Shown: positions 8,101-13,431 of the stretch, piece by piece
Numbering within the stretch: the stretch's first letter is position 1
Layout of the letters: the number at the start of each line of letters is the position of its first letter
Assembly (NCBI GenBank): GCA_900547825.1
Contig: URII01000059.1
Location: 1 to 13,431 of the forward strand
Origin: an uncultured Porphyromonadaceae bacterium
GTDB taxonomy: Bacteria > Bacteroidota > Bacteroidia > Bacteroidales > Muribaculaceae
Reading direction: 5' to 3'
Length of the DNA: 13,431 nt
Notes under the pieces: generated by a model
The model's input: only the letters and a program-made list of their open reading frames with translations
Told to the model about the DNA's origin: nothing
Database searches by the model: none
Program-made: the position numbers and the translations under genes

Positions 8101-8968
8101 GAGTGTCAGGATCATTGGATTCAAGCATCATCTTACCATTAAAAAATCCGACATCCATAGTATTGGGATCATCCAGGGTAACAGCCATATCCACTTCTTC
8201 ACCGGGATTTACGGCAAGCGGAAGTCCTTCAACCGATAACCGTGAATCCGTACCGGCTCCAAGGGAATTTACATTGAGAGTTTTCACTCCTGAATTTCTC
8301 AACTTATAAAGTGCCGTATAGCCGCCAAATGGCAGGTTGTTATAGACTACTCCCATATTTAAGGAAACAGGATTCTCGCTTATGACTGGCCCTGTAGGTG
8401 CGGCGGCTATCTTCACATCATCAATCTGAAGCCAGTTGCCTACCATGTCATGGCCTTCGAACGCAATCTGATAATAAGCTGATGGATTGGGAAGCTTCAA
8501 TACCGCCTGTGTCCAGTCAGGCGTTTCCGTGTCGAACGTTTCAAGTAAAATCCATTCGCTGTCGGCAGCCGTTCTATAATATATTTTCAAAGCATTGACA
8601 CCCAACAGCGATTGCTGTGTGCGCCAGAATTTAAGCTCAGGATCCGAAATACCTGACAGATCAAATGCAGGAGTGATCAGTTTAGCCACAGAGCCACCCA
8701 TGTAATCCGTACCGAATGCCACTTTATAAGTGCCGCCATGTACGGTTTGCGGAGAAAAATTCCAATCGTTCACAGCTCCCACCACCCATGTTTTTGTGGT
8801 GCCCCATTCCGGATTGGATGCTTCACTCACCTGTTGCTGCGTCCATCCATCGGGAAGAGATACTCCGTCACCTTCGAATCCTTCCTGATAAGGGAACGAT
8901 GTGACAAGCGCATGTCCTGCCCCACAGGTCAGAACCGCAGCCAAAAACGTTGTAACTACTTTTTTCAT
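5147..8968 (-). CDS. Large secreted multidomain protein with type IX secretion type A sorting domain
   Basis: The 1273-residue protein begins with a signal peptide (MKKVVTTFLAAVLTCGAGHA). Reading on, about 22-190 is a choice-of-anchor-J/MAM-like beta domain (PYQEGFEGDG). About 194-300 is an Ig-like domain of the ASPM/Hydin kind. About 308-470 is a second anchor-J-like domain, and about 471-580 is CARDB-like. About 585-770 is an unassigned beta region. About 773-935 holds two carboxypeptidase-regulatory-like folds (TDAAGNYKLPLAPGDYRIEA and TDASGAFVITGVYENNSYSI). About 939-1195 is fibronectin-III-like with a further beta domain. The end (about 1200-1273) is a sorting domain with VFPNPVVDILNI, LSAGYYIVRIV and SVIKR, expected to be recognised by the type IX machinery and removed on export. 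No protease or glycosidase active site was recognised, so adhesion, binding or scaffolding is more likely; substrate unknown. It lies downstream of a TPR/AraC regulator. Confidence 0.88.
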   Translation of the reverse strand: MKKVVTTFLAAVLTCGAGHALVTSFPYQEGFEGDGVSLPDGWTQQQVSEASNPEWGTTKTWVVGAVNDWNFSPQTVHGGTYKVAFGTDYMGGSVAKLITPAFDLSGISDPELKFWRTQQSLLGVNALKIYYRTAADSEWILLETFDTETPDWTQAVLKLPNPSAYYQIAFEGHDMVGNWLQIDDVKIAAAPTGPVISENPVSLNMGVVYNNLPFGGYTALYKLRNSGVKTLNVNSLGAGTDSRLSVEGLPLAVNPGEEVDMAVTLDDPNTMDVGFFNGKMMLESNDPDTPVFTVDVSASVASANVSTYVNEVFGTQFGETPEGWSFISGGFLPNANEGAGGSPCIQAYFNGPKPGIQTGYVAMGSDPVLSFEYKVLQQAPGVFDHIMPVPADAFGYEVSISKDNGVTWDVLTLNPQQHGASSGFTRVEADVAGYAGEVCMVRIMFEIRGELNNPKVSLDNVIIGTAPANDLAAVSLRGLSTPIVNAPAQYKVKVANNGSVAQNDYTVRLMQKDPYGNSDTEIARQEGIAIADGETKEFMFEWIPQTEGFTGLYGEVILPDDEFEINDRTPVFQLTVQPAGFSNVMVGNGSDKYYYLPYNTYYMQSLTQSLYFPHELGTNHATVKSLTYNAEIKQGVVDLQNIPVQIWMGETERTDLSDGWADPEGLTLVYDGTLSFPVGEYDVTVNLTTPYEYKGGNLVIYSFRKKVSEGAYGNMDNNFKCTTYPGSARSRANYLVDDEVFDPMRPDDIDIVMPMDFIPNTNFMLDLSGTGVMTGNISSSAIALEGAQVKVAGTDLYVLTDAAGNYKLPLAPGDYRIEASKHGYFAEEFDITLEENGSVTRDVELRPIPVYTVSGKVTAADASEGVRGVKVTLSGYDDYAAVTDASGAFVITGVYENNSYSIKAEKPLYNAYESVLEMSAADVEHNIGLVLTPYPVFRASAVKSDSGVTVNWDAPVAGRGADYVIDDDTPDSGESVNPGNDVRMGNKYETSDKGVLKSVTILGLENTLADGKSVTVEVYDADRTLVGTSDPFIIPADAWVNVPLDNIPYNGTFYVMVRWQATDGNTNWVATDTDGPNADKMLGMAYANGEWNSMYTLFRKHCVFMIRPEGLIVDRSVIPAPKAYTVYRMAKGDENAPDEWTEVSVTSDLSCADGEWSLLPEGSYRYAVSSSYAGEGNVSEPVFTKSVTADKSGIASVNCDVRMRVFPNPVVDILNIETDSEIERVEVIDRGGRTVISHTGNERSIDLGSLSAGYYIVRIVTDGGAGSVSVIKR

Positions 8969-9027
8969 GAAGATAATTGATTAAGGATATTGCTAAAGAT
9001 TCACGATAAGGATCATATCGCACTCTG

Positions 9028-9035
9028 CAAATTTA
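9028..9035 (-). promoter_or_regulatory. Candidate -7 element for the type IX cargo gene
   Basis: On the minus strand this reads TAAATTTG, an exact match to the Bacteroidetes -7 consensus TAnnTTTG, 59 bases before the ATG at 8968. The position 20 bases upstream reads TCAG rather than TTTG, so the -33 element is poor. That would suit a promoter needing an activator, which is inference. Confidence 0.5.
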
Positions 9036-9074
9036 TCCTCAGTTGATATAACATCCTGAATATTAGCACTCGCT

Positions 9075-9103
9075 TTTGTCCTAAATATCAAAAAACGGAC
9101 AAA
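9075..9103. repeat. Inverted repeat TTTGTCC/GGACAAA after the regulator gene
   Basis: TTTGTCC (9075-9081) and GGACAAA (9097-9103) are perfect 7-base arms around a 15-base AT-rich loop, starting two bases past the regulator's stop. On the minus strand it could be a weak terminator, but the bases after it are not U-rich. It could instead be an operator upstream of the cargo gene's promoter. Confidence 0.45.
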
Positions 9104-9104
9104 C

Positions 9105-10655
9105 TCAGAGTGTTTTCGACCGCTCGTGCAATGACTTCATGTAAAATCCTGGAGCCACGCCGGTAATTTCCTTGAACACATCATGAAAGGTATTACGCGA
9201 CTTGAATCCAACACGGAGCGCCACCGACTCCACGGTATATCTGACCGAATCAGAGTCCGAAAATATACGCTGGGCCTCACGCACCCTGTACCCGTTCAGA
9301 AACGACCGGAACGATTTGTCAGTGGCGTTTTTAATAGCCCTCGAAACATAGGTCGCGTTTGAACCCACTGCCACCGCAAGCTTACCTACTGAGAATTCCG
9401 GCGAACAGATAAGCGCGGTATCCCCCATAACCGCGAGAATTTTATCGAAAAGATCATCGCTGCCGGCCGCTGCCTGAGAAGTATCCTTTATCTTATCCTG
9501 CTCCCGGAAGTTTTTTATTTCAAGATTCTTTTCCACCAACGCCTTGTATGCCTTGTTCAGCTTTTTATTCTGAAGATAGATATAACCTGATATGAGGCAT
9601 ACAATCACCAGCACACATACCGTTATCCACACAGCGCGTTCTTTACGTTGTCGTTCCTCTTCAAGATGCTCGATCTTGCGATCGGTTTTCTCCGTTTCAT
9701 AGGAACGTTGCAACCGGCTTATATCGCCGAATATATTGTTGTTGAACAACGAATCGCGCAAACCGGCGTATTTCTTATAATAACCGAAAGCTCTCTCGGT
9801 ATCGCCCATCCGGGCCTCTATATCCGACAGTACAAGGCTATTCTCAGCCATGACTTTCAAAAAACGGTTATGTGAAGCAAGCCGGTCAGATCTGTCTATA
9901 TAATAACGTGCGGAATCAACGTTACCCATACATAGAAACAATTTGCCGAGATCGGACAGATTCTGTGCTTCATGCTCAACACGCCTGTTCTTGCGCGACT
10001 CCTGCCACGACAACCGATAGTAGCGCAGGGCTTCATCGTACTTACGCGACTTTTTGTAAAGCGATGCCATAGAATTATACAGGGCGAAAAGGCGGTCATT
10101 GTTATAGCGGCGGCATATCTCCAACGACTTATTAAAACAATGTAGCGCACTGTCATTACGTCCGCATTCGGCCAAAGCCAAACCGAGATTATTGTAATAT
10201 CCGGCACTTACAGAATCCGGACTCAGCTCCAATGCCTTGCGATAATAATTCCCCGCCACATCATACTTCTTAAAATGATAATATATATTCCCTATATTAT
10301 TATATAAGGGGGGCAACTCACTCTCCAACCCGTATTTTTCACATGCCGACAAAGCATCAAGTAAATTCTTATATGCCGTGTAATAGTTGCCTATATTCAT
10401 GTGTATGGTTCCGATTCGCTTAAGAGCAATCACAATGGCAGCCCTATAATCCTCCATCTCGCTGTCATTTCCCGACACCGCAGGACGGCATTCCATTACC
10501 TTGCCGTAACATGCGAGGGCCTTATCCATATCATTGTTGCGGAAACAGCTGTCGGCCTCTTTCATAAGCCGGGCATAGTTTTCAGCAGGCTGCCTTGACA
10601 ATGCCGCACCCACAGCTAAAAAAACACCCAATATAAGACAAACGGCTCGTTTCAT
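9105..10655 (-). CDS. Transmembrane TPR sensor with AraC-type DNA-binding domain
   Basis: The 516-residue protein has a signal peptide (MKRAVCLILGVFLAVGAALS). About 25-320 is a run of tetratricopeptide repeats such as PLYNNIGNIYYHFKKYDVAG and AGYYNNLGLALAECGRNDSA. A charged probable coiled coil (about 318-338) and a single membrane helix (about 341-361, VWITVCVLVIVCLISGYIYL) follow. A second charged linker leads to an AraC/XylS helix-turn-helix pair at about 402-510: FSVGKLAVAVGSNATYVSRA, then ESVALRVGFKSRNTFHDVFK. This layout is known from Bacteroidetes: TPRs in the periplasm sense a ligand or protein, and the cytoplasmic end binds DNA. No kinase or receiver domain is present, so it acts as a one-component regulator. 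The stop is 136 bases before the type IX cargo gene on the same strand, a natural candidate target. It has its own promoter. The ligand is unknown. Confidence 0.87.
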   Translation of the reverse strand: MKRAVCLILGVFLAVGAALSRQPAENYARLMKEADSCFRNNDMDKALACYGKVMECRPAVSGNDSEMEDYRAAIVIALKRIGTIHMNIGNYYTAYKNLLDALSACEKYGLESELPPLYNNIGNIYYHFKKYDVAGNYYRKALELSPDSVSAGYYNNLGLALAECGRNDSALHCFNKSLEICRRYNNDRLFALYNSMASLYKKSRKYDEALRYYRLSWQESRKNRRVEHEAQNLSDLGKLFLCMGNVDSARYYIDRSDRLASHNRFLKVMAENSLVLSDIEARMGDTERAFGYYKKYAGLRDSLFNNNIFGDISRLQRSYETEKTDRKIEHLEEERQRKERAVWITVCVLVIVCLISGYIYLQNKKLNKAYKALVEKNLEIKNFREQDKIKDTSQAAAGSDDLFDKILAVMGDTALICSPEFSVGKLAVAVGSNATYVSRAIKNATDKSFRSFLNGYRVREAQRIFSDSDSVRYTVESVALRVGFKSRNTFHDVFKEITGVAPGFYMKSLHERSKTL

Positions 10656-10716
10656 ATCGGAGAAGCAGATATATCATTGTGATCCATGCTTACAAATTTA
10701 AAAAATCCTCCGATAT
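10654..10716. repeat. 9-base inverted repeat bracketing the regulator's promoter
   Basis: ATATCGGAG (10654-10662) and CTCCGATAT (10708-10716) are perfect 9-base arms 45 bases apart. One arm touches the regulator's start codon; the other lies in the spacer between its -33 and -7 elements. The upstream arm precedes the likely transcription start, so a DNA operator fits better than an RNA hairpin. The same 9-mers form the core of the palindrome at 8-29. Confidence 0.5.
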
Positions 10717-10724
10717 CTCACAAG
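10693..10724 (-). promoter_or_regulatory. Promoter of the TPR/AraC regulator gene
   Basis: On the minus strand, CTTG (10724-10721) is followed by 20 bases and TAAATTTG (10700-10693). This matches the Bacteroidetes layout of a TTTG-like -33 element and a TAnnTTTG -7 element at normal spacing. The -7 ends 38 bases before the ATG at 10655, leaving a short leader. Confidence 0.65.
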
Positions 10725-10804
10725 CGGCAACAGCCTACATTCAGGCTCATGAGTTTTTTCACATTAATTCAGGATTGGTCTAATGGAGTTAATGAAATTG
10801 TTGT

Positions 10805-10812
10805 TAACTTTG
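10805..10812 (+). promoter_or_regulatory. Candidate -7 element for the DUF6242-like gene
   Basis: TAACTTTG matches TAnnTTTG exactly and ends 30 bases before the ATG at 10843. No clear TTTG is found 19-21 bases upstream. Its position downstream of the ATG at 10783 argues that the earlier ATG is not the real start. Confidence 0.6.
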
Positions 10813-10842
10813 CATGTTGAAAAAGTACATTTTAAAAGAAAT

Positions 10843-12348
10843 ATGCAAAAACTGTCTGTCTCATTGATCATTGCGGGATGTATCACGACAATGGCAACCT
10901 CCTGCAACGACAGCAAGAGCAACGACGATGCCAAAGTGGTGTACGGGAGCACTGCCATAACGTCATTTTCATTAGAAAAGAATGACGATGTGCTTGCTAA
11001 TCTCGACTCGGTGTTCTTTTCCATCGACCTCGTCAACGGCCGGATATTCAATGCCGACTCACTGCCCGTAGGCACCAAGGTGGACCGTCTCATAATAAAT
11101 ATCGGCACCCCCAGCATTTCAGCCTGCGAGGTAACATATAACCGCGGTGAGAAAGGTGACACTACAATAAACTACCTTGACCACGCCACTGATTCGATTG
11201 ACTTCTCACATGGCCCGGCTACTGTGAAGCTTACCTCATACGACGGAGAAGCCACACGGTCATACAAAGTATATGTCAACGTACACCGCACAAAGCCTGA
11301 TTCGATGACATGGACCCGCACGACTATAGCCAAGCTGCCAACTACCCTGTCGGATATCACAGCTTCAAAAACAGTAAGCTATAACGAAGGTGTGGCTTGC
11401 CTGAGCACAAACTCCACTGAAGCTGAAATAGCCATAGCCGCACATCCGGCAAGCGATTGGAACATTTACAAAGTAACTTTGCCTAAAGGCGCGCGTCCGG
11501 CAACCTTTACCGCTTCATCCGACAAATTCTATATCATAGGCGAAGCCGACAAACTTTACATATCAGCCGACAACGGAAATTCATGGAGCGACACAGGCGC
11601 TGAGATGACATGGATCTATGCCCCGGTTGAAAATGGCGTTACAGGCACAGTAAAACGCTCCACAGGCCACATGCTTGTAAGCTATCCCGACGGCACCGAG
11701 ACTCCGGCACCTGCCGACATGCCTGTTAGCGGCACCAGTGACGCCGTAACCTATACCAACAAATGGATGACCGGCACCCTTACTGTTATTGCATGCGGCG
11801 AAAAAGCCGACGGCTCCCTAAGCGGCGACACATGGGGATATGACGGCCAGTCATGGCAACGTCTCGGCCGTGATGTACTGCCTAAGATGACAGGAGTAAG
11901 CCTATTCCCCTATTTTACGTTTAAAACTGACGACCGTTGGATAACAACTGAATATACAGCCCTTTTCGCAGTAGGAGGACGGCATGAAAGCGGACTGACG
12001 GATAAAATCCTTTATGTATCCAACGACAATGGCCTTCATTGGCACCGCGGGTCAACCGAGATACAGATGCCCGAATCAACCTCACCGTTCTATGGCGCTC
12101 AGGCCATCATTTACAACGATGTTATGACAGCCTCGTCAGGATCGCTGAAATGGGCCTTGACACCGCAACGTCGGCTTGCTCCATGGTGGACTTTCTCCAA
12201 TGAAACCGCATCGCGCGGCAACAATCCGTGGGACACATGGACATGCACATATGTCTATTTGTTCGGTGGATATAATATGGCCGGAAACGCCTATGACAAT
12301 GTGTGGCGCGGAGTGATCAACCGTCTTACATTCAAACCCCTGCATTGA
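10843..12348 (+). CDS. DUF6242-like lipoprotein with Asp-box motifs
   Basis: From the ATG at 10843 the product is 501 residues. Its N-terminus MQKLSVSLIIAGCITTMATS followed by Cys21 and NDSKSNDD looks like a lipoprotein signal, and the acid/Lys stretch after Cys21 loosely resembles signals for surface display in Bacteroidetes; Cys13 is a less likely lipidation site. About 55-135 is an Ig-like beta domain ending YKVYVNVHRT. The rest looks like a beta-propeller. Asp-box (BNR) motifs SADNGNSW (241-248) and SNDNGLHW (393-400) fit S-x-D-x-G-x-x-W, and kelch-like strands include ALFAVGGRHESG and YVYLFGGYN. I recognise the set as Bacteroidetes DUF6242; its function is not known, and no sialidase catalytic residues were identified. 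An ATG 60 bases upstream would add 20 residues and spoil the signal. The stop overlaps a possible TTG start of the next gene. Confidence 0.82.
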   Translation: MQKLSVSLIIAGCITTMATSCNDSKSNDDAKVVYGSTAITSFSLEKNDDVLANLDSVFFSIDLVNGRIFNADSLPVGTKVDRLIINIGTPSISACEVTYNRGEKGDTTINYLDHATDSIDFSHGPATVKLTSYDGEATRSYKVYVNVHRTKPDSMTWTRTTIAKLPTTLSDITASKTVSYNEGVACLSTNSTEAEIAIAAHPASDWNIYKVTLPKGARPATFTASSDKFYIIGEADKLYISADNGNSWSDTGAEMTWIYAPVENGVTGTVKRSTGHMLVSYPDGTETPAPADMPVSGTSDAVTYTNKWMTGTLTVIACGEKADGSLSGDTWGYDGQSWQRLGRDVLPKMTGVSLFPYFTFKTDDRWITTEYTALFAVGGRHESGLTDKILYVSNDNGLHWHRGSTEIQMPESTSPFYGAQAIIYNDVMTASSGSLKWALTPQRRLAPWWTFSNETASRGNNPWDTWTCTYVYLFGGYNMAGNAYDNVWRGVINRLTFKPLH

Positions 12349-13055
12349 AACCCAACGCTTCACATACCCTACTGCGGATAATGACCGCCGCCATAATCTC
12401 CTTATGCGGCGTATCCGTGGCTTCGGCTCAGGCCCAGGCACCGGAAGAACCGTATAAGTTCGATCTCGGCATAGGCATAGGCATGAGCGGATATCTCGGC
12501 GACATAAACGGATCCCTTTTCCATAATCCGGGAGTGGCTGCAAGCGGAAAATTCCGTTATCGGCCTGACACTCGCTGGGCTTTCTGCGGCCAGTTTTCAG
12601 TGGCCACCCTATCGGGCGATACCGAGAATCTGGACAATGTTTTCCCCGGGAACAAACAATACGAATTCACATCCACCTATTATGATCTCGGCGCCAGAGT
12701 GGAATTCAATTTCTTCAATTACGGCATTGGGGAAACATATAAGAAACTCAAACGCTGGACCCCATACCTTGGAGTCGGCGCCGGAGCCGGACTTTCCACC
12801 TGCGACGGGAAAAGCTATGTAGCTTTCTCCCTCCCTATGGCATTCGGCATAAAGGTGAAACTGAAACCGAGAATCAACGCCGGCTTAGAGTTCTCAATGA
12901 CCAAAGTGTTCGGCGATCATGTTGACGGAGAATTAGCCGATCTGCAACAGATCAAGACCTCATTTATCCGCAACACCGACTGGGTGGCAGCCCTGCAACT
13001 AACCATAAGCTTTGAATTCGGACTCAGATGCAGCACATGCAACCGCCTGGAATAA
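12345..13055 (+). CDS. PorG/DUF6089-like outer-membrane beta-barrel protein
   Basis: The product is about 236 residues with this start. After a signal peptide ending near ASAQA, it reads as amphipathic beta strands with glycine-rich turns (KFDLGIGIGMSGYLGDINGS, RWTPYLGVGAGAGLSTCDGK, LQLTISFEFGLRC) and ends in CSTCNRLE. This fits the DUF6089 family that includes PorG, a type IX secretion protein, although relatives also occur in Bacteroidetes lacking that system. The start is uncertain. The only in-frame ATG (12381) gives a signal peptide, MTAAIISLCGVSVASAQA, with no positive residue. The TTG at 12345 overlaps the previous stop (TTGA) and adds MKPNASHTLLRI, a normal basic n-region, so I chose it. 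A GTG at 12303 would overlap the previous gene by 46 bases. uppS follows after 20 bases. Confidence 0.78.
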   Translation: MKPNASHTLLRIMTAAIISLCGVSVASAQAQAPEEPYKFDLGIGIGMSGYLGDINGSLFHNPGVAASGKFRYRPDTRWAFCGQFSVATLSGDTENLDNVFPGNKQYEFTSTYYDLGARVEFNFFNYGIGETYKKLKRWTPYLGVGAGAGLSTCDGKSYVAFSLPMAFGIKVKLKPRINAGLEFSMTKVFGDHVDGELADLQQIKTSFIRNTDWVAALQLTISFEFGLRCSTCNRLE

Positions 13056-13075
13056 CGCCCATTACAACTCACAAA

Positions 13076-13431
13076 ATGACACATAGCTCATCAATAGGAA
13101 ATATCGACCCCTCGCGTATGCCCCGGCATGTGGCGGTGATCATGGACGGCAACGGCCGATGGGCCACTGCCCGCGGTTTTGAGCGCTCGGCCGGACACGT
13201 CGAGGGCGTCAACACCGTGCGGCGAATCACCGAGGCCGCCTCGGAGCTCGGTGTCAAATATCTCACTTTATATACATTCTCGACCGAGAACTGGAACCGA
13301 CCCCGCGCCGAAGTCGATGCCCTGATGGACCTCATCGTCGTGGCCATCGAACGCGAAACCGCCGACCTGATCAAAAACAATGTCAGCCTGCGCATGATCG
13401 GAGATGTCGACCGCATGCCTGCACGCGCACG
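13076..13431 (+). CDS. uppS: Isoprenyl (undecaprenyl diphosphate) synthase, 3'-truncated by window edge
   Basis: From the ATG at 13076 the frame stays open to the window edge, giving 118 codons of an enzyme usually about 240-250 residues long. It is a cis-prenyltransferase that adds isopentenyl units to farnesyl diphosphate to make the undecaprenyl carrier for cell-wall and surface-polymer synthesis. The family signature HVAVIMDGNGRWA begins at His18; Asp24 corresponds to the catalytic, magnesium-binding Asp of E. coli UppS. RSAGHVEG and YTFSTENWNRP (Glu71-Asn72-Trp73) match the next conserved blocks. The gene starts 20 bases after the PorG-like gene with an A-rich leader and no Shine-Dalgarno sequence. 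Codon choice shifts: seven of eight isoleucine codons are ATC, whereas ATA is common in upstream genes. In many Bacteroidetes uppS is followed by bamA, which would lie beyond this window. Confidence 0.93.
   Translation, partial: MTHSSSIGNIDPSRMPRHVAVIMDGNGRWATARGFERSAGHVEGVNTVRRITEAASELGVKYLTLYTFSTENWNRPRAEVDALMDLIVVAIERETADLIKNNVSLRMIGDVDRMPARA

Noticed and set aside
10783..10785. ATG at 10783 as the start of the DUF6242-like gene
   Set aside because: It lies upstream of the likely -7 element and would put 20 mixed residues before a good lipoprotein signal.
12468..12485. GGCATA tandem repeat in the PorG-like gene
   Set aside because: It is three short units encoding a Gly-Ile-Gly-Ile-Gly-Met strand, explained by the protein sequence.

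Overview
The window looks like chromosome from a gut-type Bacteroidales, most likely Muribaculaceae. The evidence is gene content (a three-domain IspG, a protein with a type IX secretion sorting domain, and a DUF6242-like gene, a PorG/DUF6089-like gene and uppS in a row), three promoters with the Bacteroidetes TAnnTTTG -7 element, scarce Shine-Dalgarno sequences, and heavy use of ATA for isoleucine. The family assignment is inference; the phylum is well supported. No tRNA, rRNA, CRISPR array, insertion sequence or phage gene was seen.

Positions 1-5059 (+ strand) are a compact housekeeping run: rpoN (5' end missing), a PAP2-like integral membrane protein, purE, ispG and ribD. Gaps are 23, 35 and 4 bases, and ispG and ribD overlap by one base (TAATG), so purE-ispG-ribD at least are probably cotranscribed. 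A strong hairpin at 5085-5126 closes this run and also serves the convergent gene on the other strand.

Positions 5147-10655 (- strand) hold two genes. Upstream is a 516-residue regulator with a signal peptide, periplasmic TPRs, one membrane helix and a cytoplasmic AraC-type DNA-binding domain. Downstream, after a 136-base gap with its own candidate promoter, is a 1273-residue secreted multidomain protein ending in a type IX (type A) sorting domain. The arrangement suggests a membrane-spanning one-component regulator beside a possible target.

Positions 10656-10842 are a divergent promoter region. From 10843 the + strand carries a DUF6242-like lipoprotein with two Asp-box motifs, a PorG/DUF6089-like outer-membrane protein whose start is ambiguous, and the first 118 codons of uppS, cut by the window edge.

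The most unusual non-coding signals are a perfect 22-base palindrome inside rpoN (8-29) and a widely spaced 9-base inverted repeat around the regulator's promoter built from the same half-site. IspG and UppS lie at the two ends of isoprenoid supply for the undecaprenyl carrier, and the PAP2-like protein belongs to a superfamily that can recycle that carrier; a functional link here is only suggestive.
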